64,000 nucleotides of DNA from contig NZ_CP015118.1 of assembly GCF_002116905.1 (NCBI RefSeq), forward strand, positions 6,334,097-6,398,096. The letters are read 5' to 3'. The notes beneath the pieces are model-generated. The model made no database searches. It was not told where the DNA came from and saw only the letters and a program-made list of their open reading frames with translations. How positions within the stretch are numbered: position 1 is the first letter of the stretch; the number at the start of each line of letters is the position of its first letter. The stretch is from Piscinibacter gummiphilus (GTDB lineage Bacteria; Pseudomonadota; Gammaproteobacteria; Burkholderiales; Burkholderiaceae_C). Shown here in pieces: positions 25,941 to 34,482 of the stretch. A program made the translations under genes and the position numbers.

Positions 25941-27104
25941 TCAGCGCAGCGAGGCCCCGCGCAGGGACCGCGACACCGCCAGCACGCCCACGCCGGCCAG
26001 CACCACGCACACGCCGGCCGGCACGGCCATCAGCTCCCACGAGAGCGCCTCGCCCTTGAGCACGCGGGTCATCAGCGCGTGCTGGGCGAGGGCGGGCACC
26101 CACCGGTGCCAGGGCGCCTCGCCGTCCTGGTTGAAGACGGTCACGAGCGGCAGCATCGACACCACGAGCAGCAGCACCGACGTGCTCGCCTGCGCCTCCT
26201 TGAAGGTGCGGCAGCGGATGGCCACGGCCATCAGCAGCGCCGAGAGCGCACAGGCGAGCGGCAGCAGCACCGCGACGAACCAGGCCGCCTCCACCGCGCC
26301 GAACTGGAACAGCGCCTGCAGCGTGTCGCTGCGCAGCAGCCACTGCGCGGGCAGGAAGCTGAAGCAGCTCAGCACGGCGATCAGCACCGACACCGACACC
26401 ACCGCCGCCCACTTGCCGAGCACCAGGGCCCAGCGCGGCGCGGGCAGCACCAGCAGCGGCTCGAGCGAACCCCGCTCGCGTTCACCCGCCGTGGTGTCGA
26501 GCGCGGCGTTGAGGGCGCCGTACAGCACGGCCATCAGCACGAAGAAGGGCAGCATCGACGTCAGCTGCGCGGCGCGCGACTGCTGGCTCGCGAGGTCGCG
26601 CCCGGCGAGGTCCACCGGTTCCAGCACCTGGGCCGACACGCCCCGAAGCGCGAGCGCCAGCAGCCCGCGTTCGCGCGAGAAGCCCTCGACGAGCCGGCGC
26701 ACCCGCGCCGCGCCGGCCTCGGCCTGGCGGTTGCCGCTGTCGGACACCAGCTCCAGCACGGGCTGGTCGCCGTGCAGCAGCGCGTCCTCGAACCCTTCCG
26801 GCACGACGAGCACGGGTTCGCCGAACTTCGAGCGCCGCAGCCGGTCCTCGTAGTCCGCCGGCGGCGCCTCGATGGCGTAGGTCTGGCGTTCGATGAAGTT
26901 GCGCAGCGTGGGCGCGTGTTCGATGCCGTCCACCACCACCACGCGCTTCTCCGCCTGCGTCTCGAACTGCGCGAGCAGCCCCGACAGCGCGATCAGCACC
27001 AGCGGCCCGAGCAGCACGCTCGACACCAGCACGACCATCAACGTGCGCCGGTCGCGCAGCGCGTCGACGATCTCCTTGCAGTACACCGTCCACACCGCCT
27101 TCAT
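25941..27104 (-). CDS. ABC-2 type exporter permease (NatB-like)
   Basis: This 387-residue membrane subunit has an N-terminal anchor (about 20-45), a large extracytoplasmic domain (about 50-185) and five or six C-terminal membrane spans, the NatB/CcmB-type layout; TTAGERERGSLEPLLVLPAPRW is the conserved cytoplasmic coupling helix. The ATG at 27104 overlaps the ATPase stop by four bases (ATGA). It should form an exporter with the ATPase encoded upstream. NatAB of Bacillus exports sodium, but the substrate here is unknown. Confidence 0.88.
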   Translation of the reverse strand: MKAVWTVYCKEIVDALRDRRTLMVVLVSSVLLGPLVLIALSGLLAQFETQAEKRVVVVDGIEHAPTLRNFIERQTYAIEAPPADYEDRLRRSKFGEPVLVVPEGFEDALLHGDQPVLELVSDSGNRQAEAGAARVRRLVEGFSRERGLLALALRGVSAQVLEPVDLAGRDLASQQSRAAQLTSMLPFFVLMAVLYGALNAALDTTAGERERGSLEPLLVLPAPRWALVLGKWAAVVSVSVLIAVLSCFSFLPAQWLLRSDTLQALFQFGAVEAAWFVAVLLPLACALSALLMAVAIRCRTFKEAQASTSVLLLVVSMLPLVTVFNQDGEAPWHRWVPALAQHALMTRVLKGEALSWELMAVPAGVCVVLAGVGVLAVSRSLRGASLR

Positions 27105-27874
27105 GGCGCGGCCTCCCCGGGGTAGGCGAGGGCGACGAACGCTTCCTCGAAGTCGGTCTCGAGCGTGGACGCGAGCAGCTCGTCCACCGTGCCCGAGGCC
27201 ACGGTGCGCCCGTGCGAGACGATCACGACGCTGTCGCAGAGCCGCTCCACCTCCTGCATGATGTGTGTCGAGAAGACGATGCACTTGCCCCCGCCCTCCG
27301 GCGAGCACAGGTGGTGCAGCGTTTCGCGCAGCGCCCGCGTGGCCATCACGTCGAGGCCGTTGGTGGGTTCGTCCAGCACGATGTTCGCCGGGTCGTGCAC
27401 CAGCGCGCGGGCCAGCGCCGTCTTCATGCGTTCGCCCTGGCTGAAGCCGTCGGTGCGGCGGTCCAGCAGCCGCGTCAGGTCGAGCACCCGCGCGAGTTCG
27501 GCCGCGCGCGCCTCGGCGGCGTCGCGGGTCATGCCCTGCAGCCGGCCGAAGTACACGATGTTCTCGCGGGCCGTGAGGCGCGGGTACAGGCCGCGCGCAT
27601 CGCTCAGCACGCCCATGCGTGCGATGGCGCCGCGCGGGTCGCGTTTCACGTCGATGCCGTCCACCGCCATGCGGCCGCCGTCGGGTTCGATCAGGCCGGC
27701 GAGCATGCGCAGCGACGTGGTCTTGCCCGCGCCGTTCGGACCCAGCAGCCCGAGGATGTGCCCGTCCGGCGCGGTGAAGCTCACGTCGACGACCGCATGC
27801 ACCGGCCCGGCGGCCGGGCGCAGGAAGCGGCGTGGCGCGGGGAAGTTCTTCACGAGGTGTTCGACGCGGATCAT
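27101..27874 (-). CDS. ABC transporter ATPase (NatA-like)
   Basis: The 257-residue ATPase has Walker A GLLGPNGAGKTT, signature FSQGERMK in place of LSGGQ, and Walker B NIVLDEPTNGLD followed by the H-loop FSTHIMQEV. The N-terminal IRVEHLVKNF and the ABC signature variant match NatA-type subunits of ABC-2 exporters. ATG 27874 overlaps the stop of the upstream protease gene by four bases and its stop overlaps the permease start by four, so three genes are translationally coupled. Confidence 0.92.
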   Translation of the reverse strand: MIRVEHLVKNFPAPRRFLRPAAGPVHAVVDVSFTAPDGHILGLLGPNGAGKTTSLRMLAGLIEPDGGRMAVDGIDVKRDPRGAIARMGVLSDARGLYPRLTARENIVYFGRLQGMTRDAAEARAAELARVLDLTRLLDRRTDGFSQGERMKTALARALVHDPANIVLDEPTNGLDVMATRALRETLHHLCSPEGGGKCIVFSTHIMQEVERLCDSVVIVSHGRTVASGTVDELLASTLETDFEEAFVALAYPGEAAP

Positions 27875-29340
27875 GGCTTCGCCTCCGCGGGCAGGCGCAC
27901 GGGGCGCAGGGCCGGGGGCCGCGGCACGCCCTTCGCGCAGGACGTGTCCACGCGCAGCGCGGTGGCGTCGTCGGGCGCGTCGATGAAGCGGAACCACACG
28001 TCGCGCAGGCAGCCGAGCGACAGCAGGCCGTGCCCGGCGTTGTCGACCACCACGTGCCGCGCGTTCGATCCCAGCGCCGTGGCGACCCGTTCGGCATGGC
28101 GGGGCGGCGTGGCCGGGTCGAGGCCGCCGCTCAGCAGCAGCACCGGCGCCGGGCTCGGCGGCACGGTGTAGAACGCCGGCGGCACCTCGCCGCGCGGCCA
28201 TTCGGCGCACACGCGGCGGTACAGCTGCAGCTGGCCGTCGCCGAAGTCCTTGCCGCGGCCCTCGGCGTGGCCGGCGAGGCGGGGCACGTCCTCCGCGCAC
28301 ACCACCGAGAAGTGCATGCCGGCGGCGATGGTGCCAGCCTTGCCCGAGAACAGGCTGCTGCCGAGGCCCATGAGCCCTTCCAGGCGCCCCGCCGCGGCGT
28401 CGTGCAGGGCAGCCGGCAACGCGGAGGACAACACCGGCGCGTACAGCGCGCCCCGCACCGTCGACAGCACGATCTCGCGCGTGAGCGTGAGGCGCTCGGG
28501 CCGTCCGGTGAGCGGGTGGGCCACCTCGACCGGCCGGGGCAGGCCCGACAGCAGCTTCGCCCAGTCCTCGCGCAGGTTCGGGAAGTCGGCCGCGCAGCCC
28601 GGCTCGCGGGCGCAGGCCTCCAGCAGCGCGTCGAGCACGGCCTGGCTGTCGAGCGACTGGCTGGCCGGCAGCACCATGTCGGGCGGGGCCACGCCGTCGA
28701 GCACCACGCGGCGCACGTGGCGCGGGAACTGGCGGAGGTAGTCGAGCGCCGCGCGGGTGCCGTAGGACGCGCCGACGAGGTTGATGCGTTCGGCGCCCAG
28801 CTGGACCCGCACCGCGTCGAGGTCCTGCATCGCGAGGGGCGTGGCGAAGAACTTCAGGCCGTCGACACCGCCGAGGTTCTTTCGGGCGCCGAGGCGGTCG
28901 CGGCAGGCCATCAGCTGGCGGAACTGGCGGTCGGGGTCGGTCTGGTCGGCCACGGCCTGGTGGCGCGGGTCCTCGCAGTCGAGCGGCTCGGAGCGGCCGG
29001 TCCCGCGCTGGTCCACGAACACGATGTCGCGCCGGTTGTTCAGGCGCTGGAACAGCGGCAGCACCTGGGACAGCACCGACGAAGCGCTCTGCCCCGGACC
29101 GCCGGGAATCAGGAAGACGGGGTCGTCGAACTTGCGCCGCGCGAGCGCCGGCACCACCACGTAGCGCACGTCGATGGCGGGGCCGTCCGGCCGGGCCGGG
29201 TCGAGCGGGCGGCGCACCGAACCGCACATCACCTCGAAGCGGTGGCCGTCGATGCGGCACGGCTGCAGCTGCGCCTGCGCGGAGGGCAGGGCACCCGCCA
29301 GCAGAGCGAGGCCAGCGAGGGCGCGCGACAGGGCTCGCAT
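27871..29340 (-). CDS. secreted alpha/beta hydrolase, S33 peptidase family (TAP-like)
   Basis: The 489-residue protein starts with a signal peptide (MRALSRALAGLALLAGALPSAQAQ) and has the S33 proteinase layout: FLIPGGPGQS, DIVFVDQRGTGRS, the nucleophile GASYGTRAALDYLRQFP, acid in SGGLDPATPP, and His in DNAGHGLLS near the end, with a TAP-like C-terminal domain. ATG 29340 gives the signal peptide; longer open frames run into the glutaredoxin gene. Location is periplasm or outside. It is coupled to the ABC ATPase. Substrate (peptide or ester) is unknown. Confidence 0.87.
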   Translation of the reverse strand: MRALSRALAGLALLAGALPSAQAQLQPCRIDGHRFEVMCGSVRRPLDPARPDGPAIDVRYVVVPALARRKFDDPVFLIPGGPGQSASSVLSQVLPLFQRLNNRRDIVFVDQRGTGRSEPLDCEDPRHQAVADQTDPDRQFRQLMACRDRLGARKNLGGVDGLKFFATPLAMQDLDAVRVQLGAERINLVGASYGTRAALDYLRQFPRHVRRVVLDGVAPPDMVLPASQSLDSQAVLDALLEACAREPGCAADFPNLREDWAKLLSGLPRPVEVAHPLTGRPERLTLTREIVLSTVRGALYAPVLSSALPAALHDAAAGRLEGLMGLGSSLFSGKAGTIAAGMHFSVVCAEDVPRLAGHAEGRGKDFGDGQLQLYRRVCAEWPRGEVPPAFYTVPPSPAPVLLLSGGLDPATPPRHAERVATALGSNARHVVVDNAGHGLLSLGCLRDVWFRFIDAPDDATALRVDTSCAKGVPRPPALRPVRLPAEAKP

Positions 29341-29345
29341 CGGGC

Positions 29346-29714
29346 TCAGGCGCCCAGCAGCCGCTTCAGCTCGCCGCTGTCGATCAGGCGCTGCAGGTCG
29401 GCGTTGCCGCCCACGAGGCTGCCCTTCACGAACACCATCGGGAACGTGGGCCAGCCCGTCCACATCTTCAGCGCGTTGCGCCGGCGCCATTCGGAAAAGT
29501 AGCTGCCGTACTCGAGGTACTGGTGGCTCACGCCGGCCGCGTCGAGCGCGCGCCGCGCCTTGCGGCACTCGGGGTTCATCGCCATGCCGACGACGAGCAC
29601 CGGGTTCGACCCCGCGGCCGCCTGCACGTTGTGCACGATGTCGGCGTTCAGGTTCGCGACCTGGTCGCGCACCGCGGGGTGGATTCGGGTCTCGTCGAGG
29701 ACTTGACGGGGCAT
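29346..29714 (-). CDS. glutaredoxin-like protein
   Basis: A 122-residue thioredoxin-fold protein. It has a single active-site Cys, C50 in GMAMNPECRKARRALD, where dithiol glutaredoxins have CxxC, then TFPMVFVKGSLVGGNADLQRLIDSGEL, the cis-Pro and GG glutathione-binding block of glutaredoxins. The single Cys suggests monothiol chemistry (glutathionylation or iron-sulfur handling). It is five bases upstream of the protease gene and probably starts the grx-protease-ABC operon. Confidence 0.8.
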   Translation of the reverse strand: MPRQVLDETRIHPAVRDQVANLNADIVHNVQAAAGSNPVLVVGMAMNPECRKARRALDAAGVSHQYLEYGSYFSEWRRRNALKMWTGWPTFPMVFVKGSLVGGNADLQRLIDSGELKRLLGA

Positions 29715-29761
29715 CGGCTGGCTCCAGGCTCGGAAGGAGCCCGAAGGTTAGCCGATGCCGT

Positions 29762-30643
29762 TCACGTCGCCAGCGCGCCCGACTGGAAGTCCCGGAAGGC
29801 CTGGTGGATCTCGGCCTCGGTGTTCATCACGAACGGACCGTACTGCACGATGGGCTCGTTCAGCGGCTTGCCGGCCACGATCAGCACCCGCACCGGCTCG
29901 TCCGACGCCGAGTCGACGCGCACGCCGTCCGCGCCCGCCGTGTTCGCGAGGATCGCCATGCGGTCGGTCTCGACCCGCGTGCCCGCCACGTCGGCCGCGC
30001 CGCCGAACACGTAGACGAACGCGTTGTGCGTCGCCGGGATCGGCTGCTCGAACGACGTGCCCGGGGGCAGCGTCACGTCCAGGTACAGCGGCTCGGTCGT
30101 CGGGCGTGTCACGGCCCCGCGGGTGCCGCGGGTCTCACCGGCCAGCACGCGCACGGTGACCCCGTCGTCCAGCGTCAGGAACGGCACGTCCGCGGGCGGC
30201 ACGTCCTGGTAGCCCGGCGCGGTCAGCTTGTCCTTCGCGGCGAGGTTGACCCACAGCTGGAAGCCGGCCATGCGGCCTTCTTCCTGCTCGGGCATCTCCG
30301 AGTGCAGGATGCCCCGGCCGGCCGTCATCCACTGCAGGCTGCCCGGTTCGAGCAGGCCGACGTTGCCCACGCTGTCCTGGTGGCGCATGCGCCCGGCCAG
30401 CATGTACGTGACGGTCTCGAAGCCGCGGTGCGGGTGCGTCGGGAAGCCGCCGATGTAGTCGCTCGCGGCATCGCTGCCGAAGGCGTCCAGCATCAGGAAC
30501 GGGTCCAGCCGGCGCTGCAGCGGCTGCGTCAGCACGCGGGTCAGCTTGACGCCGTCGCCGTCGGAGGTGGGTTGGCCTCGCACCTGCCGTTCGACGGTGC
30601 GGGACTGGGTCAACGAAACGAGGGTGGGGGTAGAGGTGTTCAT
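29762..30643 (-). CDS. pirin family protein
   Basis: Pirins are metal-binding bicupin proteins; some bacterial members are quercetinases, others regulators. The 293 residues include the N-terminal cupin signature PTHPHRGFETVTYMLAGRMRHQDS, the metal ligands in HPHRGFE and a Glu further on (HSEMP), and a C-terminal cupin (QPIPATHNAFVYVFGG). ATG at 30643 is taken; 18 further codons upstream are open. Cytoplasmic. It diverges from a glutathione transferase gene with a 123-base spacer. Confidence 0.9.
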   Translation of the reverse strand: MNTSTPTLVSLTQSRTVERQVRGQPTSDGDGVKLTRVLTQPLQRRLDPFLMLDAFGSDAASDYIGGFPTHPHRGFETVTYMLAGRMRHQDSVGNVGLLEPGSLQWMTAGRGILHSEMPEQEEGRMAGFQLWVNLAAKDKLTAPGYQDVPPADVPFLTLDDGVTVRVLAGETRGTRGAVTRPTTEPLYLDVTLPPGTSFEQPIPATHNAFVYVFGGAADVAGTRVETDRMAILANTAGADGVRVDSASDEPVRVLIVAGKPLNEPIVQYGPFVMNTEAEIHQAFRDFQSGALAT

Positions 30644-30766
30644 GGGTTCAATGTAGGTCCGCGGGCGGCGATTGGAAGGCGGCTGGTTTGATGCCATCGC
30701 TCAAACGGATTGCATGGTCGCCCGCGGCGTTCTAATGTCGGTCTTCCCCGTCCCGATGGAGTCCGC

Positions 30767-31372
30767 ATGAAGCTCTACTACAGCCCCGGCGCGTGTTCGC
30801 TGTCCCCCCACATCGTGCTGCGCGAGTCCGGCCTCGCCTTCGACCTGGTGCGCACCAGCACCAAGACGCACAAGATGGACGACGGCACCGACTTCTACTC
30901 GATCAACCCGAAGGGGGCCGTCCCCGTCCTCGAGATCGCCAACGGCGAGCGCCTGACGGAAGGCCCCGTGATCGTCCAGTACATCGCCGACCAGGTGCCG
31001 CAGAAGCAGCTCGTGCCGCCCGCCGGCACCATGGCGCGCTACCGCGTGCAGGAGTGGCTCAACTACATCACCAGCGAGCTGCACAAGTCGTTCGGCCCGC
31101 TGTTCACGCCCACCATGCCCGCCGACGGCAAGGACGTGCTCAAGGGCTGGATCGCCCACCGCCTCAAGTGGGTCGACGGCCAGCTCGCCGGCAAGCAGTA
31201 CCTCACCGGCGACACCTTCACGGTGGCCGACGCCTACCTCTACACGGTGGTCAACTGGACCAAACACGTGGGCATCTCCACGGACGAACTGCCCAACCTG
31301 CTGGCCTTCATGGCGAGAGTGGGCGCACGCCCCGCGGTGGGTGAGGCGCTGAAGGCCGAAGGGCTCGTCTGA
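30767..31372 (+). CDS. beta-class glutathione S-transferase
   Basis: Glutathione transferases conjugate glutathione to electrophiles. The 201-residue protein begins MKLYYSPGACSLSPHIVLRE, with the beta-class catalytic Cys at position 10, and NPKGAVPVLEI carries the cis-Pro of the thioredoxin-like domain; the all-helical C-terminal domain starts about residue 90 (FTVADAYLYTVVNW near 160). ATG at 30767 has GGAG eight bases upstream. It pairs divergently with the pirin gene, both plausible detoxification functions. Confidence 0.9.
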   Translation: MKLYYSPGACSLSPHIVLRESGLAFDLVRTSTKTHKMDDGTDFYSINPKGAVPVLEIANGERLTEGPVIVQYIADQVPQKQLVPPAGTMARYRVQEWLNYITSELHKSFGPLFTPTMPADGKDVLKGWIAHRLKWVDGQLAGKQYLTGDTFTVADAYLYTVVNWTKHVGISTDELPNLLAFMARVGARPAVGEALKAEGLV

Positions 31373-31461
31373 TGCCCCGATGAGGGGCGCGCCGTGGGCC
31401 TGCATCGGCCCTCGGCGTTTTCCTACAGCCCCGGACCGGCCGAATCGGTACAACTCGGGGA

Positions 31462-32253
31462 ATGAGCCAGAACCCTCCGTCGGCGGCCCGACCGTCGACC
31501 GATTTCTCCTTCAAGGTCCTGACGGTGAACACCCACAAGGGGTTCACCGCGCTGAACCGACGCTTCATCCTCCCCGAGCTGCGCGAGGCGGTGCGGGCGG
31601 TCTCGGCCGACGTGGTGTTCCTGCAGGAAGTGCAGGGCACCCACATGCGGCACGCCGAACGCTTCACCAACTGGACGGAAGCGCCACACTACGAGTTCCT
31701 CGCCGACTCGATCTGGCCGCAGTTCGCGTACGGCCGCAACGCCGTGTACCCGCACGGGCACCACGGCAACGCGGTGCTGTCGAAGTACCCGATCGTCCAC
31801 CACGAGAACCGCGACGTCTCCATCGGCGGTCCGGAACGGCGCGGCCTGCTGCACGTCGTGATGAAGGTGCCGGGGCGCGAGGACAAGCCCCAGATCCACG
31901 CCATCTGCGTGCACCTGAGCCTGCAGGAGGCCCACCGCCGCAAGCAGATGGACATGCTCTGCGAGATGGTCCGCACCGAGGTGCCCGACGACGCGCCGCT
32001 GCTCGTCGCCGGCGACTTCAACGACTGGCGGCGCAACGCCCACCGCATCCTCGAGAAGGGCGCGGGCCTGCACGAGGTGTTCGTGCGCGCCACCGGCAAG
32101 TCGGCCCGCACCTTCCCCGCCCGCTTCCCCGTGCTGCAGCTGGACCGCATCTACGTGCGCAACGCGCGCGTGCACGCGCCGTTCGTGCTGCCGCGCAAGC
32201 CCTGGTCGCACCTGTCCGACCACGCACCGCTCGCCGCGGAGATCGCGCTGTGA
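31462..32253 (+). CDS. endonuclease/exonuclease/phosphatase family protein (YbhP-like)
   Basis: The 263-residue protein has the EEP fold: FKVLTVNTHKG, DVVFLQEVQG (catalytic Glu), HLSLQEAHRR, LLVAGDFNDWR (Asp/Asn pair) and the terminal SDHAPLAAEI (catalytic His). No signal peptide. Its stop overlaps the GTG of the cardiolipin synthase gene by four bases, and ybhN follows, the same gene order as E. coli ybhP-ybhO-ybhN, which supports the YbhP assignment. Substrate unknown. Confidence 0.9.
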   Translation: MSQNPPSAARPSTDFSFKVLTVNTHKGFTALNRRFILPELREAVRAVSADVVFLQEVQGTHMRHAERFTNWTEAPHYEFLADSIWPQFAYGRNAVYPHGHHGNAVLSKYPIVHHENRDVSIGGPERRGLLHVVMKVPGREDKPQIHAICVHLSLQEAHRRKQMDMLCEMVRTEVPDDAPLLVAGDFNDWRRNAHRILEKGAGLHEVFVRATGKSARTFPARFPVLQLDRIYVRNARVHAPFVLPRKPWSHLSDHAPLAAEIAL

Positions 32254-33509
32254 ACTCGCGCTGGACCCAGGGCAACCGCTTCGGGCTGCTCGAAAACGGC
32301 GAGGAATTTTTCCCGGCCGTGTTCGACGCCATCCGTGCCGCGCGGCGCGAGGTGGTGCTCGAGACCTTCATCTGGTTCGAGGACAAGGTGGGCAACGAAC
32401 TGCAGCGGGTGCTGATCGACGCCGCGAAGCGGGGCGTCACGGTGGACGTGCTGGTCGACGGCTTCGGCTCGTCCGAGCTGACGCCCGCCTTCATCGCCGC
32501 GCTGACGGATGCCGGCGTGCGTTTCCGCGCGTTCGACCCGAAGCCGCGTGTCCTCGGGATGCGCACGAACGTGTTCCGCCGCATGCACCGCAAGATCGTC
32601 GTGGTCGACGAGACCATCGCGTTCGTGGGCGGCATCAACTACTCGGCCGACCACCTCGCCGACTTCGGCCCCCAGGCCAAGCAGGACTATTCGGTGCGGA
32701 TCGAAGGCCCCGTCGTCGCCGAGATCCGCACCTTCGCCCGCAACGCGATCGCGGTGCCCGACGACGGCCAGCGTCGGTGGTACCAGCGCCGCCCGCACCT
32801 GCACCGTGATGCGCCGCAGCCGGAGCCCGGCACGGCCAGCGCCCTGTTCGTCACGCGCGACAACCAGTCGCACCGCACCGACATCGAACGGCACTACCGC
32901 GCGGCGATCCGCTCGGCCCGCAAGGACGTCATCATCGCCAACGCGTACTTCTTCCCCGGCTACCGGCTGCTCAAGGAGATGCGCAAGGCGGCCCGCCGCG
33001 GCGTGCGCGTGCGCCTGATCCTGCAGGGCGAACCCGACATGCCCATCGTCAAGATGGCCGCGGCGATGCTGTACGACCACCTGCAGCGCGCCGGTGTCGA
33101 GATCCACGAGTACTGCAAGCGCCCGCTGCACGGCAAGGTGGCGCTGGTGGACGACGAATGGTCCACCGTGGGCTCCAGCAACCTCGACCCGTTGAGCCTG
33201 TCGCTGAACCTCGAGGCCAACGTCGTGATCCGCGACCGCGGCTTCAACCAGCACCTGCGCGAGCGGCTCGAGTACCTCATGGAACACGCCTGCACGCAGG
33301 TCACGGCGGACCGGCTGCCGCGTCGCAACGCCTGGCACATCGTGCGCAGCTTCTTCGTCTTCCACTTCCTGCGCCGCTATCCCGCCTGGGCGGGTTGGCT
33401 GCCGGCGCACGTGCCCAAGGTGGTGGTGCCGAAGCCCGAGCCCGACACCCCCTCGATCGCGAACCTCGCCGGCATGACCCACGCGACCGAGTCCGCGGAG
33501 TCGCGCTGA
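32250..33509 (+). CDS. clsB: cardiolipin synthase ClsB-type (phospholipase D family)
   Basis: ClsB (YbhO) makes cardiolipin from phosphatidylglycerol and phosphatidylethanolamine at the inner membrane. The 419-residue protein (GTG start at 32250, overlapping the upstream stop as GTGA) has two HKD motifs: MHRKIVVVDETIAFVGGINY (about residue 112) and LHGKVALVDDEWSTVGSSNLD (about 295). There is no N-terminal membrane span, which fits ClsB rather than ClsA. Order ybhP-clsB-ybhN is conserved from E. coli. Confidence 0.92.
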   Translation: MNSRWTQGNRFGLLENGEEFFPAVFDAIRAARREVVLETFIWFEDKVGNELQRVLIDAAKRGVTVDVLVDGFGSSELTPAFIAALTDAGVRFRAFDPKPRVLGMRTNVFRRMHRKIVVVDETIAFVGGINYSADHLADFGPQAKQDYSVRIEGPVVAEIRTFARNAIAVPDDGQRRWYQRRPHLHRDAPQPEPGTASALFVTRDNQSHRTDIERHYRAAIRSARKDVIIANAYFFPGYRLLKEMRKAARRGVRVRLILQGEPDMPIVKMAAAMLYDHLQRAGVEIHEYCKRPLHGKVALVDDEWSTVGSSNLDPLSLSLNLEANVVIRDRGFNQHLRERLEYLMEHACTQVTADRLPRRNAWHIVRSFFVFHFLRRYPAWAGWLPAHVPKVVVPKPEPDTPSIANLAGMTHATESAESR

Positions 33510-33510
33510 C

Positions 33511-34479
33511 ATGCAGACCGCCGCCGCACGCCACCCGCACGCGCCACACCGGACCTGGTGGCCGGTGGCGAAGCGGGGCCTCGCGTTCGCGTTCTTCGCC
33601 CTGGTCGCCTGGCTGCTCGTGCGCCAGGCCCGCACCATCGACTGGAGCGCGGTGGGCGTGTCGATGGCCGAGCTGCCCGTGCCGGTGCTGCTGCTGGGGG
33701 CGCTGCTCGCCGCCGGCAGCCACGTCCTCTACAGCACCTTCGACCTGTTCGGCCGCCACCTGACCGGCCACCATCTGCACACGGGCCGCGTGATGCTCGT
33801 GACCTTCATCAGCTACGCCTTCAACCTGAACTTCGGCGCGCTCGTGGGCGGCATCGCGTTCCGCTACCGCCTCTATGCGCGGCTGGGCCTCGGGGGTGCG
33901 GCGGTCACGCGCGTGCTCACCGTGAGCATGCTGACGAACTGGCTCGGCTACCTGGTGCTCGCGGGCCTCGTGTTCCTGCTGCACCCGATCCCCGTGCCAC
34001 CCACCTGGCCCATCGAGTCGGGCGACCTGCAGTGGCTCGGCTTCCTGCTGCTCGGTGTCGCCGCGGCCTACCTGCTGGCCTGCGCCACGCTGAAGCGGCG
34101 CCGGTGGACGGTGCGCGGGCACGAGGTGATCCTGCCGTCCGGCCGCCTCGCGCTGCTGCAGCTGGCGGTGTCGATGGTGAACTGGATGCTGATCGCCGGC
34201 GTGGTGTTCGTGCTGCTGCAGGGCCGTGTCGAGTACGCGGCCGTGCTGGGCGTGCTGCTCGCGGCCGCCGTGGCCGGCGTGATCGCCCATGTGCCCGCGG
34301 GGCTCGGCGTGCTGGAGGCGGTGTTCGTGGCCCTGTTGTCGCCGGCCATTCACGCCGACCAGCTGCTCGCCACGCTGATCGTCTACCGCGCTCTGTACTA
34401 CCTCGTGCCGCTGGCGGTGGCGAGTGCCGCGTACCTGTGGGTGGAGACCCGGGCCAGGAACCTGCGCATGACACACTAG
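33511..34479 (+). CDS. YbhN / UPF0104 family membrane protein
   Basis: A 322-residue inner-membrane protein with about eight hydrophobic spans, belonging to the lysylphosphatidylglycerol synthase transmembrane family (UPF0104). Visible family blocks are VTFISYAFNLNFGALVGGIAFRYRLYARLGL and AHVPAGLGVLEAVFVALL. It starts one base after the clsB stop and is followed by an AsmA-like gene three bases on. The role is probably in phospholipid handling next to ClsB; the catalytic MprF synthase domain is absent. Confidence 0.88.
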   Translation: MQTAAARHPHAPHRTWWPVAKRGLAFAFFALVAWLLVRQARTIDWSAVGVSMAELPVPVLLLGALLAAGSHVLYSTFDLFGRHLTGHHLHTGRVMLVTFISYAFNLNFGALVGGIAFRYRLYARLGLGGAAVTRVLTVSMLTNWLGYLVLAGLVFLLHPIPVPPTWPIESGDLQWLGFLLLGVAAAYLLACATLKRRRWTVRGHEVILPSGRLALLQLAVSMVNWMLIAGVVFVLLQGRVEYAAVLGVLLAAAVAGVIAHVPAGLGVLEAVFVALLSPAIHADQLLATLIVYRALYYLVPLAVASAAYLWVETRARNLRMTH

Positions 34480-34482
34480 GGC

